Source of the DNA: Mixophyes australis
Lineage: Eukaryota > Chordata > Amphibia > Anura > Limnodynastidae
Length of the DNA: 64,000 nt
Reading direction: 5' to 3'
Assembly: GCA_036250195.1 (NCBI GenBank)
Contig: JAVHZZ010000004.1
Span: 163,224,869-163,288,868 of the forward strand
Under the pieces are notes generated by a model. It searched no databases. It saw nothing but the letters and a program-made list of their open reading frames with translations, and had not been told where the DNA came from. Below are positions 10,889-20,764 of this stretch, in pieces. Every line of letters begins with the position of its first letter. Within the stretch, counting starts at the first letter, position 1. The position numbers and the translations under genes are program-made.

Positions 10889-11466
10889 GAAACCTATTTA
10901 TTGCATTCTATTAGGTTATTGTATTTGTCCTTATGCAAAATATGATAGTCACATGTAAAATTTGAAAATATTAAATGGCCTTCTTAAGCGGAACAGTTTT
11001 GGTGATTTCCCCTTAGGATGATCAAACAATGAAGGTCTAATAAAGGTCGATTTGTTTTACTACATATCCCCAGAATGGACTGGTAGTATTAATTGCCTTT
11101 TTATCACATCTATAGAGATTTGGAAGTCTTTAACAGACTGGTTAAATCACTTGTTAACACTGTGTGATTATGAAGAGTATTGAAAACTCCCACTGCAATC
11201 ATATTAATTAAATATTAGTAAGCTTTCAATATTGAACATAATCATAGTGGAAATAAATAAATTAACCATTTAATGAAAGGCTTCTGAATCTCTAATGTTG
11301 TGGCAAAAAAAATAATTAACACTACTGAGGAGCTGTAGAACCATGTAGAAACATAGACCGAACTTTTCTCAGGCATTTCAATGTGCCAATTAATTTCAAT
11401 GAAAGTATTAGTGCACCTGTAGAAACAACATTTAGGCAAATGGTCCCATTCATTTCAATGCTTGTA
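10889..11466. other. No gene recognised
   Basis: AT-rich non-coding sequence. Two similar CATTTCAATG/TTCAATGAAAG motifs occur near 11380-11460. No repeat or gene was identified. Confidence 0.45.
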
Positions 11467-12041
11467 TGTCAGGTGGCGTCTCCGCACTGACAGTAGGTGC
11501 GAGAGGCGATCGCTTGTAACTTCTGATCGGTGTCCTGTTGCCTAGAAACGTGATGTCTTGTTACATCTGGGGTCGGCGCGCATGCACCGTTACTTCGGCG
11601 TGCCGTTGCTAGGCAACGGGGGACGCTATCCGGCTTCCAGTAGGCAGTCAGCGTCTCTGACCGCCGACACACCTCCTGCCTATCGGGCTTCATCCCGGGG
11701 GTATTTATAGGAGACTCTGACCCTCTATGGTGCCAGAGTATCGGTTTCACCCTGCTCCAGCCCCTGTTTGATTGTTCCTGTTTCCTAGTGTTTTGACCCG
11801 GCTATATGTTAGGCCTCACTGTGGATTTTGCTCTGTACTTTTGCTGCCCCTGTGGCTTCCTGACTTTTGGTCTGCCTCTGACTATTCTTTGGATCATCCC
11901 TTGTACCTTGCCGCCCGTTTGGTTCTGACCCGGATTGTCTGACTATGCTTTTGTCCACTCCATTACTACGCTGGTGGCTGTCTGGGAGAATCGCAACCTG
12001 CGCATCCTCTTGCAGCGAAGCCCAAACTCCCTTGTGGGTGT
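11467..12041 (+). mobile_element. LTR fragment, same family as 61504-62090
   Basis: Begins TGTCAGGTGGCG, like the solo LTR at 61504. It follows the same order of motifs: CCTGTTGCCTAG, GGTGCCAGAGTATCGGTT, TTCCTGTTT, TGACTTTTGG, CTTGTACCTTG, GAGAATCGCAACCTGC, CTTGTGGG. Similarity stops near 12041, about 70 bp short of the expected end, and no terminal CA or target duplication is seen. It contains a TATTTATA box (about 11701). It is therefore a 3'-truncated LTR joined to different sequence. Confidence 0.7.
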
Positions 12042-12180
12042 GGAGAAGTGCCCCGCGGACCAGCTGCCCGTGAAGAGGGTGAAGATAGAAGAGGAAAGCT
12101 ACTCACTGATCCAGCGTTTCAGCAGTGAGTATTTCTTCTCTCTTCCTACAGGTCCCGGGAGCAGTGGGCAAGTGAGCTAA
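12042..12180 (+). other. Exon-like segment fused to the LTR fragment
   Basis: From about 12042 the sequence becomes GC-rich and codon-like, in frame with upstream LTR codons (ORF 11935-12180). It reads ...CPADQLPVKRVKIEEESYSL... with a basic patch and a sumoylation-type VKIE motif. It then meets a strong donor-like GTGAGT at 12125 and, only 27 bp later, a pyrimidine-rich acceptor-like ...TCTTCCTACAG ending at 12151. A 27-base intron is too short to splice, so this may be a captured host exon with a collapsed intron. I do not recognise the source protein, and it may be chance. Confidence 0.35.
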
Positions 12181-12867
12181 TCTTTCTTTCTTAAGTGGTG
12201 CAGGGAGACCAGCCTAAAGTCTAGTAGGCTAGAATGATGGCAAGTGAGGTGCAGCAGCAGGGGATGTCTGGCAGAAGGAACTAATGTGGCGGCATGGAGG
12301 GGTAGTATGGCAGATGGAGTGTCTGGAATCAGGGAAGGGAAGTGTGGCCGATGGGGTGTCTGGAAGCAGGGAGTGTGGCATAATGGTGAGCACCACAATG
12401 CACAGCAGCTTGTGGGGAGAACATATAGATATAACAGGGAGCATCACAATGCACAGTAGCATGGAAAGAAGATCATGTAGTTATAAGGGAGAGCATGCTA
12501 TTATGCACAGTTTTGCCAGAAAATGTTATTTCAGGTTGCACTATCAAGGTGAGGGGTGAAGCCTATTATATTATATGAACCCGGGATATTGCCGAGGGGC
12601 AGAGGCTCCCCCAGAGTCAAAATCCCGGGTAGACCGCGTTCATATTGATATTGAACACGGGTCTGCCCGGGGTCTCCATGGCAACATCACAAGATTGGCT
12701 TCTCTTGTGATTTTTTTTACCTTAACATTGTGTCTGGTGAAACCCGGGATGAAAAAGGAATAACGTTATGTGTTCTTCCGATAGGGATCTGGATGTGCAG
12801 GGGAGGGCTGGCAGGCTTTAGCCCGGGGGGCAAGCACACAGCACTGGCTCATAAGTAGCGACCCATC
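12181..12867. other. No gene; hairpin at about 12624-12682
   Basis: Contains direct repeats of AGCATCACAATGCACAG type (12390-12460) and an imperfect dyad, CCCGGGTAGACCGCGTTC opposed by GAACACGGGTCTGCCCGGG, around 12624-12682. The rest shows no gene. ORFs here are short and low in protein-like character. Confidence 0.5.
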
Positions 12868-13069
12868 CTTAAAGGGTGGTTTTTGGTACAATACATATTT
12901 ATCTATATAAAAAGAGGCTATTTTAGTGTTGCTTAATCCATATATATATTTTTATGCCCTGACCCACAGCTGGATTAAGGCTCTTGGGAGCCTGGACACT
13001 TTAGACTAGAGATGGTCACTGACCCCCGTGTTTTGGTTTTGGATTCGGTTTTGGATCTGGATTACCGTC
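12868..13069 (+). repeat. Block A, first copy (ends with a truncated hAT left end)
   Basis: This 202 bp block starts CTTAAAGGGTGG and is repeated at 13525-13726. Its last part holds the TSD CTTTAGAC followed by TAGAGATGGTCACTGACC, the left terminus of the hAT element that continues only after the second copy. The hAT element must therefore have been present before the duplication. Confidence 0.93.
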
Positions 13070-13071
13070 AG

Positions 13072-13527
13072 GGCAGGGTCACCAATCAATGGAATTTTAT
13101 GAATAAAACTTAGATCTGTATATGTAGTGTCAAACTAAAGACTGAATGATCTAATCAACACCAATGTCACCAATATTGTAAGGTAAGCAGTGGCGTTTAG
13201 CAATGATGTGTTTTATTATCAGTGCTTAATGATGTAATCATTTCAGTATTCATTAGAATAAAAAAATCTAATTTATTAATTATAGGCAATAGATGCCTCC
13301 CAATGTAGATACTATTGATTTTTATAGTCACTTTGGAGTTCCATGCCATGCACTGTATAAAATACTCTATACTCTCATACAACTTGTGCCATTATGTGTT
13401 CACACAGCTTTTGTATTACTTCCAATAGGCAATATTACATAAATCATGTATATGATGTGTAGTGGGATGTTATTGTAGAACATTTTAAGTACACTGCTAT
13501 AATTTGGTTTCAAAAGTTGTATATCTT
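13072..13527 (+). repeat. Block B copy inserted between two A blocks
   Basis: A 456 bp copy of 10433-10888 lying exactly between the two A blocks. The left junction shares GG and the right junction shares CTT with the neighbouring sequence, so each breakpoint has 2-3 bases of microhomology. Confidence 0.93.
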
Positions 13528-13726
13528 AAAGGGTGGTTTTTGGTACAATACATATTTATCTATATAAAAAGAGGCTATTTTAGTGTTGCTTAATCCATAT
13601 ATATATTTTTATGCCCTGACCCACAGCTGGATTAAGGCTCTTGGGAGCCTGGACACTTTAGACTAGAGATGGTCACTGACCCCCGTGTTTTGGTTTTGGA
13701 TTCGGTTTTGGATCTGGATTACCGTC
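13525..13726 (+). repeat. Block A, second copy
   Basis: Second copy of the 202 bp block, continuous with the intact hAT element from 13664 onwards. It overlaps block B by the 3-base microhomology CTT. Confidence 0.93.
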
Positions 13727-14062
13727 GTGTTTTGGTTTTGGTTTTGGTTTTGCAAAACCGCCATTGCGTGTTTTGGTTTTGGTTTTGGTTTTGTTTGGTT
13801 TTGTTTTGCTATTTTGTTGGAAAATACATGTTTTTGTGCCTAAAATAACCCAATTTAGTGCTCCAACTGTTTTAGAGATAAGTAATCTAATTGTTGAGGT
13901 AATAAATCATCCAAAAAAACTGTTTAATTCTTCGTTGGTAGGCCTTCATTTATTCTACACACAAAACAGATTGTCTTCCTCTCCATCTATGCATATTGGC
14001 AATGCAGCCATCGTCTTTGAATCTATATTACACCCTACACTTATAGTTAAATATGTAAAGAA

Positions 14063-14500
14063 ATGGAAAAAGACAGTTTGCTTTCTGTCTCTATAGGCCC
14101 CCTCCACTTTTTTAAAAAAACAAAAAATTCAGCCATTATAGACTGTACAATATTAATTGACATGGAGAAAGCCAGTTTGGTTTCTGTCTCTCTAGGCCCC
14201 CCTCCACTTGTATAAAATACCAAAAAATCCAGCCGTTATAGACTGTACAATATTAATTGACATGGAGAAAGCCAGTTTGGTTTCTGTCTCTCTGGGCCCC
14301 CCTCCACTTGTATAAAATACTAATAAATTCAGCCGTTATATACTGTACAATATTAATTGAAATGGACAAAGGCAGTTTGGTATCTGTCTGCATCAGATCC
14401 TCTCTCCACTAGGAGTATAATAGAAAACTATTCAGCCGTTATATAATCTAGAATATAAATAGAAATTGAGAAAGGCAATTTGGTATCTGTCTGCATCATA
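14063..14500. repeat. Tandem array 1, about 100 bp period, about 4 units
   Basis: The landmark GA(A/C)A.GCCAGTTTGG(T)TCTGTCT recurs at about 14064, 14165, 14265, 14365 and 14468. The spacing is 100-103 bp. Units contain GGCCCCC(C)TCCACTTGTATAAAATAC and AGCCGTTATAGACTGTACAATATTAATTG-type blocks. It is unrelated in sequence to the right-hand array although the period is nearly the same. Its end overlaps the C-terminal codons of the orphan ORF. Confidence 0.88.
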
Positions 14501-15091
14501 ATCATCAACATCATCATTAGCGCCCTCGTCGCCTACACAAATCTCCCCCTCATCCTCTTCTAATTCCAAAGTGGCATCCTCAATTTGGGTATCACCGGCT
14601 ACACTCGGGCTATTAAGGCACACATCAGCAGAATGCTCACGATTAGACATCCCACTGTTGGATGGACTCTCCACAGGGATTGTTGTCATTTGTGAATCAG
14701 AGCAAATATTCTCCTGTAATGCCTCACTGTTATCTTGCAGCTCGGCTTTGACGCGTAACAGTAGTTGTGCACCAATTGTAGGCTGGGTAACTTTTTGGGA
14801 TCTGCCACTAATAGCCAAAGGTGAAGGCCTCATTCTCTCTTTGCCACTGCGTGTGTAGAATGGCATGCTTGCAATTTTTTTTTTATCGTCACTTAACTTT
14901 TGCTCAGTTACACTTCTTTTTCGCTTCAATACAGTAAATTTTTTGGGGGTTTTTGTTTTTTGCACTAATTTGAAAACACCCTGTTGTTTGACATCGCCTT
15001 GGCCAGATGACGTACTGGGAACACTAACATCAGGACTGGTGACAGAACCTGGTTGCTCATTCAGATCATATGTGGACTGCTTTGAATCCAT
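14432..15091 (-). CDS. Orphan ORF of hAT-type element, function unknown
   Basis: 219 codons starting at an ATG at 15089-15091. The N-terminal third is S/T/Q-rich and polar, followed by a strongly basic stretch (KTKTPKKFTVLKRKRS, about residues 46-61) that could be a nuclear localisation signal. The C-terminal part is very acidic (LELEEDEGEICVGDEG, about residues 176-191). The last 20 or so residues run into the tandem array and are probably not original protein. No zinc finger or hAT catalytic motif is seen. It could be the first exon of a longer transposase or an accessory DNA-binding protein whose remainder was deleted. The 900 bp array immediately upstream may act as its promoter region. 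Confidence 0.55.
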   Translation of the reverse strand: MDSKQSTYDLNEQPGSVTSPDVSVPSTSSGQGDVKQQGVFKLVQKTKTPKKFTVLKRKRSVTEQKLSDDKKKIASMPFYTRSGKERMRPSPLAISGRSQKVTQPTIGAQLLLRVKAELQDNSEALQENICSDSQMTTIPVESPSNSGMSNREHSADVCLNSPSVAGDTQIEDATLELEEDEGEICVGDEGANDDVDDYDADRYQIAFLNFYLYSRLYNG

Positions 15092-15110
15092 TCTGAGCGC
15101 AAACCACTGG

Positions 15111-16010
15111 GGAGTGCTAAAAATTATTTAGTAGATACTGCTGACAGATATGACTTTTGACAGCCAGAAATATTAATGCACAATTAGGGAGGACACCCCA
15201 AAAGCACTGAGGAGTGCTAAAAATTATTTAGTAGATACTGCTGACAGTTATGACTTTTGACAGCCAGAAATATTAATGCACAATTAGGGAGGACACCCCA
15301 AAAGCACTGAGGAGTGCTAAAAATTATTTAGTAGATACTGCTGACAGTTATGACTTTTGACAGCCAGAAATATTAATGCACAATTAGGGAGGACACCCCA
15401 AAAGCACTGAGGAGTGCTAAAAATTATTTAGTAGATACTGCTGACAGATATGAATTTTGACAGCCAGAAATATTAATGCACAATTAGGGAGGACACCCCA
15501 AAAGCACTGAGGTGTGCTAAAAATTATTTAGTAGATACTGCTGACAGAAATGACTTTTGACAGCCAGAAATATTAATGCACAATTAGGGAGGACACCCCA
15601 AAAGCACTGAGGAGTGCTAAAAATTATTTAGTAGATACTGCTGACAGAAATGACTTTTGACAGCCAGAAATATTAATGCACAATTAGGGAGGACACCCCA
15701 AAAGCACTGAGGAGTGCTAAAAATTATTTAGTAGATACTGCTGACAGAAATGACTTTTGACAGCCAGAAATATTAATGCACAATTAGGGAGGACACCCCA
15801 AAAGCACTGAGGAGTGCTACAAATTATTTAGTAGATACTGCTGACAGATATGACTTTTGACAGCCAGAAATATTAATGCACAATTAGGGAGGACACCCCA
15901 AAAGCACTGAGGAGTGCTAAAAATTATTTAGTAGATACTGCTGACAGATATGACTTTTGACAGCCAGAAATATTTATGCACAATTATGGGGGACACCCCA
16001 AAAGCGCTGG
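15111..16010. repeat. Tandem array 2, exactly 100 bp x 9
   Basis: GGAGTGCTAA starts units at 15111, 15211, 15311, 15411, 15511, 15611, 15711, 15811 and 15911, with a diverged start of a tenth at 16011. There are no indels between units. Differences are single bases, mainly at the three bases after CTGACAG (ATA, TTA, AAA). Such uniformity suggests recent amplification or gene conversion. It lies directly upstream of the minus-strand ORF. Confidence 0.97.
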
Positions 16011-16273
16011 GGAGTGCCAAATATGAAGAAAAAATAATAAACCTCTATCCTCCTCTCTGCACTAGCGATTTTGGTTAGAGCAATTGCAAGAACAATATTG
16101 TATTCTCTGTCCCTGCTCTAATTAGCCTATGACTACACCCTGCTCTCTCCCTCTGTCAAATGGCGATGGATTGCTGTGGAGGCGTGTATTTATAAAGTTG
16201 AAGTATCGCGAGAACCGAGATCCGACGACGTCACAATGACGTTCGGCCTCGATTTGGATTCGGAATGGGCGGG

Positions 16274-16350
16274 AGAGTACCGAGCTGCTCAGCTCGGTAC
16301 TCGGATACCCAAAGTTCGGGTGGGTTCGGTTCTCGGAGAACCGGACCCGC
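16274..16350. repeat. Dyads at the hAT right end
   Basis: A perfect 13 bp-arm dyad, GAGTACCGAGCTG/CAGCTCGGTACTC with a 2-base loop, lies at 16274-16301. A second dyad, GGGTTCGGTTCTC/GAGAACCGGACCC, lies around 16323-16349, just inside the terminal repeat. They are candidate transposase-binding or hairpin structures. Confidence 0.8.
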
Positions 16351-16367
16351 CCATCTCTACTTTAGAC

Positions 16368-17224
16368 TATGATGTAGCATGGTTATCATTTTAGACAGAT
16401 ATACAGACAATACTGTGTGCACTACTGTTACACAGTTCTGCCTTCACGAGCAGTACACAGTGAAGCAGAACATACCTCCCAACTGTCCTAATCAAAACAG
16501 TCACCCAAATTTGGGACTGTCCCACCAGATTCAGGACAGCTGGCAGACTCTCCTGCTCTCTACTACATGTTCTTGTCACTTTCACCACTTGTGGCTGCTG
16601 GTTACTTTAGCTCATTTGCTGCTTGTCTCGATCCTGGAATATTGGAGGCCCTATTTTGAAAAAAAATGGGTACATAAACTTTAGAAAACTCCAACCAGTC
16701 CCAGTGTTAAATCAATAGCACCCATGTTTTAAAATTAGGCCTCCCTCCAGCCTCAACATTAAAATAATAATATTCACATTTGCTAAATAGATCTCTTTCC
16801 CTCCAACCAACCCTGACATTAGGTAGCAAACACATTTAATATATAAACCTATTTCCCTCCCTCCAAACAGCCCCAGCAATATTTTAAATAGCATTTACAT
16901 TTAACAAATGTTACCATTTCCCTCAACAATCACAGGCATTAAATAATATCTAATCACATTTATTAAATAGACCTAATTTTCCACAAACAGCCCACAATCA
17001 ATAAATAGCTCCCAAATTACCCCAGCATTAAATCAAAGGTCTAATTACCCCATTATAAATTCATAGGCCCCACTATTAAATTAACTTTCCCCACCATCAT
17101 CCCACAAATAAAATAGCACCCAAAACTTAGCCCCACCTGCACTCCACAATTAAATTAATAGCCTACCTCCCACATTATATTAAGACACCCCCTCCCTCTC
17201 ACCACTACATTAATTTACTGGCCC

Positions 17225-17258
<34 letters not shown>

Positions 17259-17844
17259 CATTCATTTACTGGCCCACACACACACACACTACATTAATTT
17301 ACTGGCCCCCTCACACACACACACACACACACACTACATTCATATGCTGCCCCCTCACACACATACACACTACATTTATATGCTGACCCCTCACACACAC
17401 ACACTACATTCATATGCTGACACAAACACTACATTCATATGCTGACACAAACACACACTACCGCACCCCCCTTACTTACCTGGTTCCATCCGCGTGCGCG
17501 CCGTTTCTTCCTCTCTTCTTCAAACATTGGAAGGCACCAGTCATGTGGTGCACGTCCCATGTGACTACAGTAGAGAAGTGCACAGAGTTAAAGGGGGGGG
17601 GGGACTGATCAAGGATCCGCTGTGAACGGGAGAAGGTGGCTGGTTGCGGGGGACGGGCCAGCCACCTAGTCTGACTGTAGGGACCGGGCCAAAGTAATCT
17701 TTGTCCGGCCTCCCTACCCCCGGCCCAGTCCACCACTGAGGATGTGGAGGTTCTTCCTGTAGCACCTGATAGTATGAAGGCCTCTGAGATGTGGGGTTTC
17801 AAGTCAGGTTTCTTTACAGATATGTGGGGTATTGCAGTTCTGCA
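16368..17844. other. Non-coding; G-poor degenerate repeat
   Basis: 16690-17230 is a strikingly G-poor plus strand with recurring CCC(C)AGCATTAAAT...ATTTA.ATAG motifs, consistent with an old degenerate tandem repeat inside a larger unrecognised element. 17470-17760 is GC-richer, with a G-run at 17591-17601. No gene. Confidence 0.5.
17227..17460. repeat. (CA)n microsatellite cluster / minisatellite
   Basis: Several (CA)n or (AC)n runs are separated by ACTACATTCATTTACTGGCCC- or ACTACATTCATATGCTGAC-type spacers, so the whole is a minisatellite with embedded dinucleotide runs. Confidence 0.95.
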
Positions 17845-17910
17845 GCAACATAATAAGCAATGCTGCCTTACAGCACTGAGAGCGTAAGTTTATTCTGCGC
17901 AGAGCCCTAT
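17845..17910 (+). mobile_element. SINE, left half, interrupted by gypsy element
   Basis: GCTGCCTTACAGCACTGAG...AAGTTTATTCTG...GAGCCCTAT matches the tRNA-like half of the SINE seen at 8636. It breaks exactly at the gypsy target duplication CCTAT (17906-17910); the other half resumes at 25039. Confidence 0.7.
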
Positions 17911-19185
17911 TGTCACTCACCGGACTGTGAGTGCCATTTCCCGTGTGTTCAGGAACCGTGGCCGTCCGCCATCCTGAGGGTCTGCGCATGTGCAGCCCTT
18001 ATCAAACCTTCAGTACCTGTTGCTTTTAATTGATTGGATGATCAGGCAACCCTCCCTATTTAAACCACCTGTGATCATTGCCTGGTTGCCTGATCTTGGA
18101 GTCTCATTTCCCATGAGCCTCTGAAGGTGTTCCTGTGTTCCTCGTGTATTCAGCTCCTGCTGATTCCTGTTTACTGCTATTGTGGTTTCCAGACCACTTC
18201 AACTCTCCTGTGTTCATCGTGCCTGCACTCAGCTGATTCCTGTCTGCTATTGCTACCGGACTCCTGTTCGTTTCTACTCTCCTGTGTTCATCGTGCCTGC
18301 ACTCAGCTGATTCCTATCCGCTGCCTCCGTTACTACTACAGAGTTCCTGATCGTCTCAACTCTCCTGGGTTTATTGTGTCAGCTCTCCACTGCCTCTGTT
18401 ACAGCCTGCTCTTCTGAACCGCGGTATGCATACTTTCCATTGACTTTGCTTTTGTATTGCATATCCATCTGGACTGAGTTGTGTTCTCCTCCGGAGCCTC
18501 CTATCCACTGAAGCTATTGTTACCATTGACTTTGTTTCCTATTGCCTGGATAGCTATTGTGACTTTGTATACTTCAAGCAGTGCTTGTCAGTTATCGTTG
18601 TATTGTGGATATCATCGTGGGATCAAGTTCTGTGTGCCCCGTGTATACTCTGCTTTACATTCATCTCCTCGTGCCCCTCCTCACATATATATAGCAGTGA
18701 TACAACTTGCTGACGCAGACCACTTACTCCTGTTCCCTGTGACACCAGTTTCAAGTATCCTCTCACATAAGCAGTGGTACAACTTGCTATACGCAGACCA
18801 CTGACTTCCCCGTTACCTACTTTCACCTGGATTCCATTCCTTCACTATAGACAGCGGTACAACTTGCTATACGCAGACCGCTGACTCTCACTACCTCCTC
18901 GCTTCTCCTGGACATTCCTCCTCACTATAGCAGTGGTACAACTTGCTATACGCAGACCACTGACTTTCCTCACGTTTCCTTGTCCATCTGGTTCCTCGTG
19001 TACATTCATCTACTCATTACCAGTTGCTGCTAGTCATAGACTTTCCTCGAGCATTCTCTCACCATCTTCTGTTTCTCCTGTTCCGTTGTCACCCTGCTAC
19101 CAGAGAACCATAGTACCAACTATATTACTCTGGTAAGTCCATCATCTGGTGATATCCTGGGCAAAGACTCCTAGTGCCCGTGACA
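17911..19185 (+). repeat. Gypsy 5' LTR (1275 bp, internally deleted)
   Basis: TGTCAC...GTGACA. It lacks about 339 bp present in the 3' LTR; the break is near 18402 and corresponds to 23917-24255. It contains directly repeated CTCCTGTGTTCATCGTGCCT units (about 18200-18310) and four hairpin repeats between 18693 and 18964. Confidence 0.95.
18693..18964 (+). promoter_or_regulatory. Four-hairpin array in gypsy 5' LTR
   Basis: Copies at 18693-18727, 18770-18805, 18851-18885 and 18929-18964, spaced 77-81 bp. Each has a 7 bp stem CAGTGGT/ACCACTG around an 18-base loop holding a nested TGC-TATAC-GCA mini-stem. Copy 3 reads CAGCGGT/ACCGCTG, so both arms changed and pairing is kept. Copy 1 here is decayed, but its partner in the 3' LTR (24546-24580) is intact. 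Confidence 0.85.
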
Positions 19186-19198
19186 ATAAGATCAGGCC

Positions 19199-20764
19199 AT
19201 GACAGACCCAGGTGCGGAACCTACAGCTAAAGAGATGCTGCAGTATCTGGTTACCCGTATTGAACAACAGGATGTTCGCCAACAACATTTGCTGCAATGT
19301 TACCAGGCGTTAGCCTCCCAAAGAACGTCTGTGCAAAATATCACAGCTACTGTTGATGCTCATGTGCCTTCCTCCGTTTCCCCAGTGCCATCCCAGGTGT
19401 CTACTGCTTCCACGCTTCACCTGCCTACTCCCTCAAAATATGATGGAGACCCCAAAACATGCAGGGGTTTTCTAAATCAATGCTCATTTCATTTTGAGCT
19501 TCAACCTCACAATTTCTCTACTCATCGTTCCAGAGTGGCCTATCTCATTTCCTTGTTTTCCGGACAAGCTCTCGCATGGGCTTCCCCTCTGTGGGAAAGA
19601 AATGATCCATTATTACAAGATAGTGCCAAATTTATTTCCACGTTTCGAAGTGTATTTGATGAACCTGGTCGTGTTATTTCCGCTGCATCCAGCATCCTCC
19701 GTCTACGTCAGGATTCTCGTACTGTAGGCCAGTACGTCATTCAATTTCGGATATTAGCCTCTGAACTTCAGTGGAACACTGAAGCGTTAATTGCCGCCTT
19801 CTGGCAGGGGCTTTCTGATAAAATTAAAGATGCACTGACTACTCAAGAATTACCTACTTCTCTAGAAGATTTGATTTCTCTTTGCCACCGTGTAGACATG
19901 AGATTTCGTGAAAGAGAGTCTGAAAAAACAACTTCATTTAAAGCACCTCTTCGCTCAAGTCCTCAAGTTCGCCCAGTTTCATCTCCGGTGATACCCATGG
20001 AGATAGGTCGCTCCAAATTAACTTCAGAGGAGAGGGACCGAAGAGTAAAAAATAGACTTTGTATCTATTGTGCTGATTCCACGCATATGCTCAATTCATG
20101 CCCTAAAAAAATCGGGAAATGCCAGGCCCTAACCAGTTCTGGAGAGATGAAGTTAGGGTCCCTGGAGTCCTCTCCTTGTTCTACGAAATTAAAAGTCTGT
20201 GCTTTTGCTGTTACAGTTTCCTTTGCTACCAAATCCTTTAAGTCCCAAGCACTTATTGAATCTGGAGCTGCAGGAAATTTTATTTCTAAATCCCTCGTGA
20301 ATCAATGGTCCCTACCAGTGATTACTTTGAAAATACCTATTACTGTGACTGCTATCGATGGATCACGCATTATTAATGGTCTCATCACCCAGAGTACGTC
20401 TCCAGTAACCCTTCAAATTGGTGTATTACACCAGGAAGAAATTTCATTTTTAATTCTTCCTGTTACTACCAGTCCTATTGTATTAGGCCTTCCATGGCTT
20501 CAACGTCACTCTTCTCAGATTGACTGGCACACTCCTCAAGTTACGTCTTGGGGGCCTGAATGTCATCATCGTTGCCTCTCTCAAGTTGTTCCTCTCAAAA
20601 TACAGCAATCCTCCATTTCACCTTGTTCACCGGGACTTCCTCCTCAGTATGCTTCTTTTGCCGATGTATTTGATAAAACTCAGTCTGAACGTCTTCCTCC
20701 TCATCGTTCGTGGGACTGTCAAGACTCCTCCCAGGGGACGTGTATATCCACTTTCGTTACCTGA
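19199..20764 (+). pseudogene. gag-pro: Gypsy gag-protease (frameshifted into pol)
   Basis: 521 codons from the ATG 13 bp after the 5' LTR. Order: N-terminal coiled-coil-like region; retrotransposon Gag capsid domain (about residues 80-240, with the YDGDP..CRGFLNQC and W..PLW signatures); a CX2CX4HX4C zinc knuckle (CIYC...H....C, about residues 283-296); an aspartic protease region at about residues 340-440. The protease motif reads ESGAAG where the family has D(S/T)GA: codon 20258-20260 is GAA, replacing the catalytic Asp. The frame is lost near 20715, where the element should continue straight into RT; the trailing residues to 20764 are out of frame. Confidence 0.93.

Larger units (their letters stand above)
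13664..16359 (-). mobile_element. hAT-type element with orphan ORF and two tandem arrays
   Basis: Begins TAGAGATGG and ends CCATCTCTA, with a perfect 8 bp target duplication CTTTAGAC at 13656-13663 and 16360-16367. Eight-base duplications and TAG-type termini are the hAT hallmark. The left side has GTTTTGG-rich subterminal repeats; the right side is GC-rich with strong dyads. Inside are one minus-strand ORF (14432-15091) and tandem arrays on each side of it. No catalytic transposase domain is visible, so this is a non-autonomous or internally deleted copy. Confidence 0.85.

Noticed and set aside
15111..16010. Regular 100 bp array as a possible CRISPR
   Set aside because: Units are contiguous with no unique spacers, no cas genes, and a eukaryotic context.
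18770..18805. Motif begins AAGCAGTGGTA, like the adapter used in template-switch cDNA kits
   Set aside because: It continues with a different sequence, occurs four times in each LTR with variants, and lies in genomic LTR context, so it is not contamination.
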